Assembly: GCF_016907975.1 (NCBI RefSeq)
Contig: NZ_JAFBCY010000001.1
Coordinates: 620,001 to 684,000, forward strand
DNA length: 64,000 nucleotides
Source: Methylopila capsulata
GTDB lineage: Bacteria > Pseudomonadota > Alphaproteobacteria > Rhizobiales > Methylopilaceae
Direction of reading: 5' to 3'
This document shows positions 24,537 to 33,524 of the stretch, one piece after another (the stretch's first letter is position 1; each line of letters opens with the position of its first letter). A model generated the notes under the pieces. That model had not been told where the DNA came from and did no database searches. It was given only the letters and a program-made list of their open reading frames with translations. Made by a program: the position numbers and the translations under genes.

Positions 24537-26360
24537 TCACTCCACCGTGACGGATTTCGCGAGGTTGCGCGGCTGGTCGACGTCCGTGCCCATGAAGGTC
24601 GCGGTGTGGTAGGCGAGCAGCTGGATCGGCACGGCGTAGAGCATTGGGCTGACGAAGGCGTAGGCCTTGGGACAGACCAGCGTGGCGAAGGTCTCGCCGG
24701 CGTGCGCCGCGCCCTCCTCGTCGGTGATCAGCACGATCTTGCCGCCGCGCGCCGCGACCTCCTGCATATTGGAGGCGGTCTTCTCGAACAGGTGGTCGAA
24801 CGGCGCCAGCACCACGACCGGCATATTCTCGTCGACCAGCGCGATCGGCCCGTGCTTCAGCTCTCCCGCGGCGTAGCCCTCGGCGTGGATGTAGGAGATC
24901 TCCTTCAGCTTCAGCGCGCCTTCGAGCGCGATCGGAAAGCTGGTGCCGCGGCCGAGGTAGAGCACGTCCTGGGCCTTGGCGAAGGCGGGCGCGAGCCGCT
25001 CGATCTCGGGCTCCAGCCTGAGCGCCTCGGCCATCAGCCGCGGCAGCTCGACGAGGGAGGCCACGAGCTTGCTCTCGTCCAGCTCCGACAGCACGCCGCG
25101 GTCGCGCCCCGCCTTGACGACAAGCGCGGCCAGCACGCTGAGCTGGCAGGTGAAGGCCTTGGTCGAGGCCACGCCGACCTCGACGCCGGCGACGGTCGGG
25201 AACACCAGATCCGCCTCGCGGGCGATGGTCGAGGTCGGCACGTTGACGACCGCGCCGATGCGCATGCCCTGCGCCCGGCAGTGGCGGAGCGTGGCGAGCG
25301 TGTCGGCGGTCTCGCCGGACTGGGAGATCAGGAGGGCGAGGCCGCCCGGCGACATCGGCGGCTCGCGGTAGCGGAACTCCGACGCGATGTCGATGTCGAC
25401 CGGCAGCCGCGCGAACTTCTCGAACCAGTAGCGCGCGACAAGGCCGGCGTAATAGGCGGTGCCGCAGGCGGAGATCGCGAGACGATCGAGCTTGGAGAAG
25501 TCGACGTCGCCGCCTTCGGGAAGCCGGATGCGGCCGTTCGCCATGTCGACGTAGCGGGCGAGCGTGTGGCCCACGACCTCCGGCTGCTCGGCGATCTCCT
25601 TCGCCATGAAGTGCCGGTGGGCGCCCTTGTCGACCATGACCGCGGCGGCCGACGCGCGCGTCCCGGCCCGGACCACGGTCGCGCCGGTCTCGTCGAAGAT
25701 CTCGATGGCGTTGCGCGTCAACGCCACCCAGTCGCCGTCCTCGAGATAGGTCACGCTGTCGGTGAAGGGGGCGAGCGCGATGGCGTCGGAGCCGAGGTAG
25801 TTCTCGCCCTCGCCGTGGCCGATCGCGAGCGGGCTGCCGCGGCGGGCGCCGATGATCAGGTCGTCCTCGCCGGCGAAGATGAAGGCGAGCGCGAAGGCGC
25901 CGCGCAGGCGCTTCAGCGTCGTCTGCACCGCGGCGCGGGGCGCCGCGCCGTTCGCGAGCTCGCGGGAGGCGAGATGGGCGACGACCTCGGTGTCGGTCTG
26001 GCTCTGGAACACGGCGCCGTCCGCCTCCAGCTCGGCGCGCAGCTCGCGGAAGTTCTCGATGATGCCGTTGTGGACCACGGCGACGCGATCGGTGGCGTGC
26101 GGATGTGCGTTCGCTTCCGTCGGCGCTCCGTGCGTCGCCCAGCGGGTGTGGCCGATGCCGACGCGGCCGGGAAGCGGCGTCGCCGTCAGCTTGGCCTCGA
26201 GGTTCCGGAGCTTGCCCTCGGCCCGCTCCCGCACGACGCGGCCCTCTGTCAGCGTGGCCACGCCCGCGCTGTCGTAGCCGCGGTACTCGAGCCGCTTCAG
26301 ACTGTCGACCAGAAGCGGGGCGACGTCGCCCTTGCCCAGAATTCCGACGATGCCGCACAT
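24537..26360 (-). CDS. glmS: Glutamine-fructose-6-phosphate aminotransferase (isomerizing)
   Basis: A full-length GlmS of 607 residues. It makes glucosamine-6-phosphate from fructose-6-phosphate and glutamine, the first step to UDP-GlcNAc for peptidoglycan and lipid A. The N-terminal Cys2 nucleophile (MCGIVGI) opens the glutaminase domain, with GHTRWATHG and the NGIIENF motif. Two SIS sugar-isomerase domains follow (SACGTAYYAG; SQSGETADTL; STKAFTCQL; GRGTSFPIALEGALKLKEISYIHAEGY). The C-terminus ends DQPRNLAKSVTVE as usual. It follows glmU on the same strand after 154 bases. I see no glmS ribozyme-like features upstream, as expected outside Firmicutes. Confidence 0.97.
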   Translation of the reverse strand: MCGIVGILGKGDVAPLLVDSLKRLEYRGYDSAGVATLTEGRVVRERAEGKLRNLEAKLTATPLPGRVGIGHTRWATHGAPTEANAHPHATDRVAVVHNGIIENFRELRAELEADGAVFQSQTDTEVVAHLASRELANGAAPRAAVQTTLKRLRGAFALAFIFAGEDDLIIGARRGSPLAIGHGEGENYLGSDAIALAPFTDSVTYLEDGDWVALTRNAIEIFDETGATVVRAGTRASAAAVMVDKGAHRHFMAKEIAEQPEVVGHTLARYVDMANGRIRLPEGGDVDFSKLDRLAISACGTAYYAGLVARYWFEKFARLPVDIDIASEFRYREPPMSPGGLALLISQSGETADTLATLRHCRAQGMRIGAVVNVPTSTIAREADLVFPTVAGVEVGVASTKAFTCQLSVLAALVVKAGRDRGVLSELDESKLVASLVELPRLMAEALRLEPEIERLAPAFAKAQDVLYLGRGTSFPIALEGALKLKEISYIHAEGYAAGELKHGPIALVDENMPVVVLAPFDHLFEKTASNMQEVAARGGKIVLITDEEGAAHAGETFATLVCPKAYAFVSPMLYAVPIQLLAYHTATFMGTDVDQPRNLAKSVTVE

Positions 26361-26472
26361 GCCGTCCGCACGCTCCTTGAAGCCGTCCCGCGCCTCGCTT
26401 CTAACAGCTTCTCGTTAGCGGCGGCTGAAGGCCGCGCGAAATCACGGCTGATTTCGGGATGTGGCGGCGTAT

Positions 26473-26512
26473 GCGTCATCCCGGACGGCCGCAGGCCGCG
26501 CCGGGATGACGC
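26473..26512. repeat. Inverted repeat between glmU and glmS
   Basis: Perfect 12-base arms, GCGTCATCCCGG (26473-26484) and CCGGGATGACGC (26501-26512), enclose a 16-base G/C-rich loop that is itself partly self-complementary. It begins 2 bases after the glmU stop codon. There is no T-run on either strand, so it is a poor Rho-independent terminator. The sequence CGTCATCCCGG...CCGGGATGACG is a common dispersed intergenic palindrome in Alphaproteobacteria and may protect the 3' end of the glmU mRNA. Confidence 0.75.
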
Positions 26513-26514
26513 CT

Positions 26515-27873
26515 TTACGCGCCCGCCTTCTTCGCCTTCTGCATCGCCCTGAGCTTCGCCGCGCGACCTTCCTTGGTGACCTGGCGTCCGCGGCCGATGG
26601 CGAGGGCGTCGGCCGGCACCTCCTCCACGATGACGCTGCCGGCGCCCACATAGGCGCCCTCGCCCACCGTCACCGGCGCGACCAGCGTGGAGTTCGAGCC
26701 GACGAAGGCGTCGGCGCCGATCACGGTCCGGAACTTGGACACGCCGTCGTAGTTGCAGGTGATCGTGCCGGCGCCGAGGTTAGCGCGCGGGCCGACCTCG
26801 GCGTCACCTACGTACGTGAGGTGGTTGAGTTTGGCGCCCTCGCCGATCCGGGCGTTCTTCACCTCGACGAAGTTGCCGACGCGGGACTTCGCCGCGAGCC
26901 GCGCGCCGGGCCGGAGCCGCGCGAAGGGCCCGACGGAGACGCCCGCGCCGACCTCGGCGCCCTCCAGATGGCTGAAGGCGTGGATGACCGCGCCGTCGCC
27001 GACCGTGACGCCGGGGCCGAACACCACGTTGGGCTCCACCACCACGTCGCGGCCGAGCCGGGTGTCGTGGGCGAAGAACACGGTCTCGGGCGCGATCAGG
27101 GTGGCGCCGCCGGCCAGCGCCGCCGCGCGGAGCCGGCGCTGCAGTTCGGCCTCGACGGTCGCGAGCTGGGCGCGGTCGTTGACGCCCTGCACCTCGGCCT
27201 CCGGCGCCGCCTCGACGGCGACCGCGAGCCCGGAGCGGACGGCGCCCTCCACCACGTCGGTCAGGTAGAACTCGCCCTTGGCGTTGGCGTTTCCGACGCC
27301 CTCGAGCAGCGCCAGCGCATGGGCGCCGGAGATCGCCATCAGCCCCCCGTTGGAGAGCTTGATCGCGCGCTCCGCGTCGCTCGCGTCCTTCTCCTCGCGG
27401 ATCGCGACCAGACTGGAGCCCTCCGAGATCAGGCGGCCGTAGCCGGTCGGGTCTCCGGCCTCGAAGCCGAGCACCACGACGCCCGCGCCGCGGGCGAGCG
27501 GTGCGCGCAGCCGCTTCAGCGTCTCCGCCCGCACGAGCGGCGTGTCGCCGTAGACGATCAGCACGTCGTCGAAGCCGCCCGCCAGCGCCTCGCGCGCCGC
27601 GAGCACCGCATGCGCCGTGCCGCGCCGCTCGGTCTGGACGAACACCGGAGCGCCGGGCGCAAGCGCCGCGACCTCGGCCGCCACATCCTCGCGGCCGGGT
27701 CCGACGACGACCGCGAGCGCGTCGGAGCCGGCTTCGAGCGCGCCTGCGAGCGCATGGCCCACCAGCGAGCGGCCAGCGACCTTGTGGAGCACCTTCGGAA
27801 TGTCGGAGCGCATCCGCGTGCCCTCGCCCGCGGCGAGGACGATCGTGAGGCAGCTACGGGCGGATGCGGTCAT
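26515..27873 (-). CDS. glmU: Bifunctional UDP-GlcNAc pyrophosphorylase / glucosamine-1-phosphate acetyltransferase
   Basis: A 452-residue enzyme of UDP-GlcNAc synthesis. The N-terminal uridyltransferase domain has the nucleotide motif [18 protein letters not shown] (about 12-29) and the GYGRLI segment. From about residue 250 a left-handed beta-helix with hexapeptide repeats carries the acetyltransferase, including [23 protein letters not shown] and [10 protein letters not shown]. The LNH and NYDG residues are those that bind acetyl-CoA and sugar in this family. The gene lies upstream of glmS, so the first and last steps of the pathway are adjacent. Confidence 0.96.
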   Translation of the reverse strand: MTASARSCLTIVLAAGEGTRMRSDIPKVLHKVAGRSLVGHALAGALEAGSDALAVVVGPGREDVAAEVAALAPGAPVFVQTERRGTAHAVLAAREALAGGFDDVLIVYGDTPLVRAETLKRLRAPLARGAGVVVLGFEAGDPTGYGRLISEGSSLVAIREEKDASDAERAIKLSNGGLMAISGAHALALLEGVGNANAKGEFYLTDVVEGAVRSGLAVAVEAAPEAEVQGVNDRAQLATVEAELQRRLRAAALAGGATLIAPETVFFAHDTRLGRDVVVEPNVVFGPGVTVGDGAVIHAFSHLEGAEVGAGVSVGPFARLRPGARLAAKSRVGNFVEVKNARIGEGAKLNHLTYVGDAEVGPRANLGAGTITCNYDGVSKFRTVIGADAFVGSNSTLVAPVTVGEGAYVGAGSVIVEEVPADALAIGRGRQVTKEGRAAKLRAMQKAKKAGA

Positions 27874-27966
27874 GGAAGGGCTCGGTCGGGCTTGGCGGTT
27901 TGGAATCGCTCGTCGGCGCAGCGCCGGGCAGAGTGGCGGGAAGGCCGCGACGCCGCAACCGGCGGG

Positions 27967-29940
27967 CTATTCCGCCGCGTCGGGCCGAAGGTCTTCGTCG
28001 AGCGCGTCCGCCGCCGGGCGGCGCGGCGCGGGCTCCTCGTCGGGCGCATCTCCGCCGCGCGACGGCCCGTCTTCGCCCATGCGCGCCAGCAGCTCGCGCG
28101 CCTGGTCGGCCTCGCGCTGGCGGTTCCACAGGCTGGCGTAGAGCCCGCCCTTCTCCAGCAGCTCCGCGTGGGTCCCGCGCTCGGCGACGCGCCCGGCTTC
28201 CAGCACCAGGATCTCGTCGGCGGCGACCACGGTCGACAGCCGGTGCGCGATCACCAGCGTGGTGCGCCCGCGGGCGACGCTCTCCAGCGCGTCCTGGATC
28301 TCCATCTCGGTCGCGCTGTCGAGCGCGGAGGTGGCCTCGTCGAGGATCAGGATCGGCGGCGCCTTGAGGATCGTGCGGGCGATCGCCACGCGCTGCTTCT
28401 CGCCGCCCGAGAGCTTCAGGCCGCGCTCGCCGACCTCCGTCTCGTAGCCCTTGGGCATGGTGCGGATGAAGCCGTCGATCTGGGCGAGCCGCGCCGCCTC
28501 CTCCACCTCGGCGTCGCTCGCGTCCCAGCGGCCGTAGCGCACGTTGTAGCGGACCGTGTCGTTGAACAGCACCGTGTCCTGCGGAACCATGCCGATCGCG
28601 CCGCGCAGGCTCTCCTGCGTCACGCGGCGGATGTCCTGGCCGTCGATGGTAATGCGGCCGGAGCCGACGTCGTAGAAGCGGTAGAGCAGCCGCGAGATGG
28701 TGGACTTGCCCGCGCCGGAAGGGCCGACGATCGCGATGGTCTTGCCCGCCGGCGCCTCGAACGACACGCCCTTCAGGATCGGCCGCTCGGGATCGTAGGC
28801 GAAGGACACGTTCTCGAAACGGATCGTGCCGCCGGAGACGGCGAGCGGGCGGGCGTCAGGATCGTCCGCGATCTCAGGGTCTTCGCCGAGAACGCGAAAC
28901 ATTTGCTCGAGGTCGGTGACCGACTGTTTGATCTCGCGGTAGATGAACCCCATGAAGTTCAGCGGCACGTAGAGCTGGATCATCATGGCGTTGATCAGCG
29001 CGAAGTCGCCGACCGTGTTGCGGCCCGCGCGGATGTCGCCGACCGCCATCACCATGCACGCCGTCAGGCCCGCAGTGAAGATCAGCGCCTGTCCGGTGTT
29101 CAGCCAGGCGAGCGAGGTGTAGGCGCGGATCGAGGCCGCCTCGTAGCGGCCCATCGCCCGGTCGTAGCGGGCGGCCTCGCGCTCCTCGTTGCCGAAGTAC
29201 TTCACCGTCTCGTAGTTGAGCAGGCTGTCGATCGCCTTGGCGCTGGCGTCGGTGTCGTTCTCGTTCAGCGCGCGGCGGATGCCGAGCCGCCACTCGGTAG
29301 CCATGTAGGTGAAGCCGATGTAGACGACGACCATGGCGCCCACGACCGCCGCGTAGACCCAGTCGAACTGGTAGGCGAGCACGCCGAGCACCAGCGCGAG
29401 CTCGAGGATCGTCGGGATGACGGTCAGCAGCGCGGTGCGCGTCAGCGTCTCGATCGCGTTGCGGCCGCGGTCGACGATGCGGCTGATCGCGCCGGTGCGC
29501 CGGCCGAGATGAAACCGCAGCGACAGCCGGTGGATGTGCCGGAACACCAGCAACGCGAGTCGGCGGACGGCGTGCATGACGACCGCGCCGGTGATGCCGT
29601 CGCGAAGCTGCGCGAGGCCGACCATCGACACCCGGCCGAGCCCGTAGGCGACCACCATCACGATCGGCGCGCCGAGCGCGAAGGCCGCGAAGCCCTCGCC
29701 GGCCGGCGCCGCCTCGCCGTTCGCGATCCGCGTCAGCGCGTCGGTCGCCCACTTGAAGCCGTAGGGCACGATGACCGTGACGAGCTTCGTCAGCACCAGC
29801 AGCACGACCGCGACTGCGATGCGTCGCTTCAGGTCGGGCCGGTCGCCGGGCCACATGAAGGGCTGCAGCGCGCGCATGGTCCGGAAGAAGGCGAAGCCTT
29901 CCGCGCGCACCTTCGTGCCGGCCGGATCCAGGCCGCTCAT
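27967..29940 (-). CDS. ABC transporter, Atm1/HMT1-type exporter (fused membrane and ATPase domains)
   Basis: A half-transporter of 657 residues. An N-terminal six-helix membrane domain (about 40-340) carries GRRTGAISRIVDRG, typical of the Atm1 group, and the ATPase follows. Walker A is GPSGAGKST, the signature LSGGEKQRVAIART, and Walker B ILILDEATSALD. Bacterial Atm1 proteins export glutathione conjugates or sulfur species, protecting against metals; mitochondrial ABCB7 is the eukaryotic equivalent. Alphaproteobacteria usually encode one or two. The C-terminus has an acidic low-complexity tail (DEEPAPRRP...). It is followed by glmU on the same strand after 93 bases. Confidence 0.9.
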   Translation of the reverse strand: MSGLDPAGTKVRAEGFAFFRTMRALQPFMWPGDRPDLKRRIAVAVVLLVLTKLVTVIVPYGFKWATDALTRIANGEAAPAGEGFAAFALGAPIVMVVAYGLGRVSMVGLAQLRDGITGAVVMHAVRRLALLVFRHIHRLSLRFHLGRRTGAISRIVDRGRNAIETLTRTALLTVIPTILELALVLGVLAYQFDWVYAAVVGAMVVVYIGFTYMATEWRLGIRRALNENDTDASAKAIDSLLNYETVKYFGNEEREAARYDRAMGRYEAASIRAYTSLAWLNTGQALIFTAGLTACMVMAVGDIRAGRNTVGDFALINAMMIQLYVPLNFMGFIYREIKQSVTDLEQMFRVLGEDPEIADDPDARPLAVSGGTIRFENVSFAYDPERPILKGVSFEAPAGKTIAIVGPSGAGKSTISRLLYRFYDVGSGRITIDGQDIRRVTQESLRGAIGMVPQDTVLFNDTVRYNVRYGRWDASDAEVEEAARLAQIDGFIRTMPKGYETEVGERGLKLSGGEKQRVAIARTILKAPPILILDEATSALDSATEMEIQDALESVARGRTTLVIAHRLSTVVAADEILVLEAGRVAERGTHAELLEKGGLYASLWNRQREADQARELLARMGEDGPSRGGDAPDEEPAPRRPAADALDEDLRPDAAE

Positions 29941-30071
29941 GCGCGGCGGCCGGAGCGCGACGGCGGCCGGGGGAAAGAGGTGGTCACGAAGGTCATGTGA
30001 GGCCGCAGTTAGGGAGCGCGACGCCGAACCGCAAGCGGGCGGTCCGTCTCGCGGTCAGCGGCCTCCCGCCG

Positions 30072-31430
30072 TCAGGGGCGCGCCGGCGGCGTCTGTCCGT
30101 CAGCGGATTCGTTCGGAAGTACGAAGACTTGGCCGGGATAGATCAGGTTCGGATTGCGGATCTGGCCGTCGTTCGCCTGGTAGATGACGGTGTAGCGGGC
30201 GCCGGCGCCGTAGTTCGAGCGCGAAATGCGCCACAGGCTGTCGCCACGCTCGACCTTCACCGCGCCGATCGCGCCGACCACCGGGTTCGCGGCGTCGGAG
30301 GCGGCGGGAGCCGGCGTCGCCGCGGCCGTCCGGGGCGCATCCGAGGCCGCGGCGCCGGCGGCCGCGCCCGCCGGCGCCTGGGCTCCCGAGGACTCGTCGG
30401 CCGTCGCGGCGCTCGCGAGGGGCGCGACGGCGTAGGTGAAGGTCGCTTCGGCGCGCGCGACGACCTCAGCGCTCTTCGGATCGAGCTGGTCGGCGCGGAC
30501 GACGTAGGAGCCCGGCGCAAGTCCGCGCTCGACGCGGAGCGACCAGCGCCCGTCGCCGCCGATGGTGGCGGACGCGACCGGCGCGTTGTTGAGGTAGAGC
30601 CGCAGCCGCCCGTCCGCCGGGCCGGAGCCCTGGGCGAAGAACCGCCCGTTCTCGGTCTCGACCGCCACGATCGCGAGCTTGCCTCCGGCCGCCGCGCGGG
30701 CACTCTCCGGCGCCGCCGCGGACGAGGCGGCGGCCGGCGCGAAGGCCGACTGACCGGCGGCGTCGGCCGCGCCCGCCACCTTCGGGTCGGTCGGGGTCCC
30801 CTCCGGGCGCTGCAGGATCTGCGACGGCGCGCCGGGCTTGTTCAGCACCACCACGACGTCCTTCGACGGCGGCTTCGGAACCGAGACGGTGAGGGTCTGG
30901 TCGGAGACGATGGTCTTCCCGTCCGGCTGCGTCACCGCGAGGCCGATCTGGTAGTCGCCGGGCGCCAGCGGCGCCGGCGTCATCGTGAATTGCCCCTGCG
31001 CGTCGGCCTTGGCGCTCTCGTGCGTCCTGCCGTTCGCGGTCAGCGCCACCGCGCAGTTCGCGACGCAGCGGCCGGCCACCACCATCTCGCCCGAGGGCTC
31101 CACGCGGACCACGTCGAACGAGGGCTTGGCGGGATCGGCCGGCGCACGGGTCGCAGGGGCGGCCGGCGACGGAGCGGCGGCGGTCCCGCCGGACGGCGCC
31201 GCGAGCGTCGGAACGTCCGTGTCCTTCGGCGCGGCGGACGGCGAGCCTGGCTGCGGCTTCAGCGCCGCGGAGGGGGCGCCCGGCGCGGGCGCGGCGTCGG
31301 GAGCGGCGGGAGCCTCGGCCTGGCGGTTCGGAGCGGTCGGGGACGAGGCGCGCTGGCAGCCATAGACGCCGACCGCCGCCGCGACCAACACGAAGCCGGC
31401 CGCAAAGCCCCGTTTCACCGCCTGATCCAT
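30072..31430 (-). CDS. LysM peptidoglycan-binding protein with Pro/Ala-rich N-terminus
   Basis: 452 residues with an N-terminal hydrophobic segment (FAAGFVLVAAAVGVYGCQ) that is a signal peptide or anchor. A Pro/Ala-rich low-complexity region extends to about residue 120. Ig-like beta domains follow around residues 125-205 and 265-335 (GEMVVAGRCVANCAVALTAN; GDGRWSLRVERGLAPGSYVV). A second disordered stretch leads to a C-terminal LysM domain (VERGDSLWRISRSNYGAGARY, IYPGQVFVLP). It probably sits in the periplasm attached to peptidoglycan. The start at ATG 31430 fits the signal; the frame is open to 31490 and a GTG at 31439 is an alternative. Its specific role is unknown. Confidence 0.8.
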   Translation of the reverse strand: MDQAVKRGFAAGFVLVAAAVGVYGCQRASSPTAPNRQAEAPAAPDAAPAPGAPSAALKPQPGSPSAAPKDTDVPTLAAPSGGTAAAPSPAAPATRAPADPAKPSFDVVRVEPSGEMVVAGRCVANCAVALTANGRTHESAKADAQGQFTMTPAPLAPGDYQIGLAVTQPDGKTIVSDQTLTVSVPKPPSKDVVVVLNKPGAPSQILQRPEGTPTDPKVAGAADAAGQSAFAPAAASSAAAPESARAAAGGKLAIVAVETENGRFFAQGSGPADGRLRLYLNNAPVASATIGGDGRWSLRVERGLAPGSYVVRADQLDPKSAEVVARAEATFTYAVAPLASAATADESSGAQAPAGAAAGAAASDAPRTAAATPAPAASDAANPVVGAIGAVKVERGDSLWRISRSNYGAGARYTVIYQANDGQIRNPNLIYPGQVFVLPNESADGQTPPARP

Positions 31431-31632
31431 CGTCCCCACATGTCCCCGAACGTTCCGCGCGCCGCCCGAGACACGCCGCCGGACCGTCACACAGACTTCA
31501 ATCGCACTGTCCTACAACGGCTTAGTTCTGCGTGCACGACTCTTTGGTCTCGCTGATCGAGCGACGAAGCAGCGGCCCGATCCTCGCCGGATCGTCTTGA
31601 CCCCGCCATGGTCCAACCCCCAAATCCAAAGC

Positions 31633-32238
31633 ATGAACCGAATCCAGACTGTCTGCGTCTATTGCGGCTCCAGCCCCGGCGCCCGTCCCGAACACATTGA
31701 AAACGCCACGGCGCTGGGCGTTGCGCTGGCCAAGGCCGGCGTCCGGCTGGTCTACGGCGGCGGCAACATCGGCCTGATGGGCGCCGTCGCGCGCGCCACC
31801 CTCGCCAACGGCGGCCATGTCACGGGAATCATCCCGCAGTTCCTCGTCGATCGCGAGGTGATGCTGGGCGACGTGCAGGAGCTCGTGGTTACCGCCGACA
31901 TGCACGAGCGGAAGCGCCTGATGTTCGAGCGCTCCGACGCCTTCGTGGCGCTGCCCGGCGGCGTCGGCACGCTCGAGGAGCTGGTCGAGCAGCTCACCTG
32001 GGCGCAGCTCGGCCGCCACGACAAGCCGATCCTGATCGCCGACCTCGACGGTTTTTGGTCGCCGCTCCTGACGCTCATCGAGCACATGCAGGCCGAGGGC
32101 TTCATCCGCCAGGGCCTCGACGTGCCCTACATCGTCGCCAGCAAGATCGACGACATCCTGCCGATGCTCGAGGCCGCGGTCCCTGTGCTCGAGGCGTTCG
32201 GTCCGGACGAGGACGAGGAAGCGCTGGAGCGGCTGTAA
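31633..32238 (+). CDS. LOG-family phosphoribohydrolase (TIGR00730 type)
   Basis: A 201-residue Rossmann-fold protein. It carries the family motif LPGGVGTLEE (PGGxGTxxE) near residue 105, with VCVYCGSSPG at the N-terminus and VYGGGNIGLMG near residue 37. LOG-family enzymes hydrolyse cytokinin-type nucleoside 5'-monophosphates or simply AMP and related nucleotides, releasing the base. In non-plant-associated bacteria the physiological substrate is uncertain. I start at ATG 31633 because the family begins there; an ATG at 31597 would add 12 residues without similarity. It is divergent from the LysM gene, with about 200 bases between them. Confidence 0.85.
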   Translation: MNRIQTVCVYCGSSPGARPEHIENATALGVALAKAGVRLVYGGGNIGLMGAVARATLANGGHVTGIIPQFLVDREVMLGDVQELVVTADMHERKRLMFERSDAFVALPGGVGTLEELVEQLTWAQLGRHDKPILIADLDGFWSPLLTLIEHMQAEGFIRQGLDVPYIVASKIDDILPMLEAAVPVLEAFGPDEDEEALERL

Positions 32239-32247
32239 GACGGCTCG

Positions 32248-33129
32248 TCAGAACGGCCGCGCGCGTTTGCTCGCCCGCCACAGGCGCAGCAGCCTGAGCC
32301 AGATCGCCGGCCGCGCGCGGGGCGCGAACGGCTGGTCGGCCCGGCGGTCGAGCGCCTTCAGATCGCCTTCGACCACCGCGAGCGGGAGGAACGCCGGCGC
32401 CGCGACCGGCTCCAGCGCGTCGAAGGCCGCACGGGCGCTCGCGAGGTGGCCGCGCGCGAGGCCCGAAAGCTCCCGAAGCAGAGCGGCGAGGCCCGGGCTC
32501 GCCTTCCAGGCGATCACATCCTCCCGCCGCACGCCATGCGCCGCCATGCGGTCGGTCGGCAGCAGCAGCTGTCCGCGCGCGGCCTGCGCCGGCAGCGCCG
32601 CCAGCAGCCGCGTGAGGCCGAGCGCGACGCCGCCGTGCCCTGCGACGTCGGCGCCGCCGGGGTCCTTGCCGCCCGCGAGGATCAGCGTCGCGAGGCGCAG
32701 CGGGACGGAGTGGGTCTCGCCAAGCCGGGCGGTCAGCTCGTCGACCGAGGCGATGGGATCGTCGTAGAGGTCGGCGATGCGGGCCTCGGCCAGCCCGTCC
32801 AGCGCCGGCCGCGGCAGGGCGCCGTGGCGGATGGCGGCTTCGAGCGCGCGCATCACGGGGTCGGCCATCGCGTCGGCCCGCTCGGGCTCCGCCAGCACGT
32901 CGCGCCGCCACTGCAGCCGGATTTCGCCGGGCATGGGATCGGAGACCACGTCGCGCACGCGGGCGAGTTCGAGATCGTAGGCGGCGAGCGCGACCAGATG
33001 CGGCCGGGCGGCCGCCGGGGCGAACAGGCTCGCCGCGTAGCGGTCGAAGTCGAGGTCGCGGACGAGGCTGCCCACCGGGTCCTTCGACAGGTCTTGGGAC
33101 GGCTCGGTCAAAGGCGGCTCTCCGGCCAC
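32248..33129 (-). CDS. Squalene/phytoene synthase family protein, NDUFAF6-like
   Basis: A 293-residue all-helical protein of the squalene/phytoene synthase fold. The usual Asp-rich substrate motifs are weak: the first region reads RVRDVVSDPMPGEIRLQWRRD and the second IADLYDDP. Hence it is probably not a prenyl synthase. It matches the alphaproteobacterial group related to mitochondrial NDUFAF6 (a respiratory complex I assembly factor), which keeps the fold but not the chemistry. Its neighbour at 33137 resembles NDUFAF3, another assembly factor, and supports this reading. The start is a GTG at 33129, 7 bases after the NDUFAF3-like stop. Confidence 0.78.
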   Translation of the reverse strand: MAGEPPLTEPSQDLSKDPVGSLVRDLDFDRYAASLFAPAAARPHLVALAAYDLELARVRDVVSDPMPGEIRLQWRRDVLAEPERADAMADPVMRALEAAIRHGALPRPALDGLAEARIADLYDDPIASVDELTARLGETHSVPLRLATLILAGGKDPGGADVAGHGGVALGLTRLLAALPAQAARGQLLLPTDRMAAHGVRREDVIAWKASPGLAALLRELSGLARGHLASARAAFDALEPVAAPAFLPLAVVEGDLKALDRRADQPFAPRARPAIWLRLLRLWRASKRARPF

Positions 33130-33136
33130 GCCCGCG

Positions 33137-33520
33137 TCAGGCGACGGCGATCAGCGCCGCGGCCACGCGGCGTTTCTCCGCGATCAGGATGTTCCAGGTC
33201 CGCGCCGCGGCGCCGGTCGCCATGGTCTCGACCACGAGGCCCGCGGCCCGCAGCGCCTCGCGCACCGGCTTACGCAACGGCGCGATGTCGCCGCCGGTTC
33301 CGACCAGCAGCGTGTCGATCGCGTTGGCCTCCGCGATCACCCGCGCGAAGGCCGCCTCGTCGAGCTCGGACGGATGGGCCACGCCCCAGGCCCACATGCC
33401 GGACGGCAGCGCCAGCAGCGATCCCCGATGCGACAGGTCGGCGAGGCGAAAGCCGCCGGCGCCGTAGGCGTCGATCAGATGCGCGCCCGGCAGGTGGCGG
33501 CCGTCGTCGGGGGCCGCCAT
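33137..33520 (-). CDS. Mth938-like domain protein (NDUFAF3-like)
   Basis: A 127-residue single-domain protein of the Mth938/DUF498 family (IDAYGAGGFRLADLSHRGSLL, near residues 16-36; LLVGTGGDIAPLRKPVREAL, near residues 71-90). NDUFAF3, needed for complex I assembly in mitochondria, belongs to this family. It sits 4 bases after secF and 7 bases before the NDUFAF6-like gene, so secD, secF and both assembly-factor homologues may share a transcript. This order is common in Rhizobiales. A role in membrane insertion or assembly of NADH dehydrogenase is a reasonable inference. Confidence 0.85.
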   Translation of the reverse strand: MAAPDDGRHLPGAHLIDAYGAGGFRLADLSHRGSLLALPSGMWAWGVAHPSELDEAAFARVIAEANAIDTLLVGTGGDIAPLRKPVREALRAAGLVVETMATGAAARTWNILIAEKRRVAAALIAVA

Positions 33521-33524
33521 CGGC

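Noticed and set aside
26473-26512. Rho-independent terminator after glmU
   Set aside because: The stem is strong but there is no T-run on either strand, so I list it only as an inverted repeat.
26461-30000. A very long + strand open frame (over 1,100 codons) opposite glmU and the Atm1-type exporter
   Set aside because: It runs antisense to two clear genes, has Arg/His/Ala-rich shadow composition, and shows no family motif. Long antisense frames are expected at 70% GC.
32248-33129. A phytoene or squalene synthase for hopanoid or carotenoid synthesis
   Set aside because: The Asp-rich catalytic motifs are degenerate and no other isoprenoid gene is nearby; the NDUFAF3-like neighbour favours an assembly-factor role.
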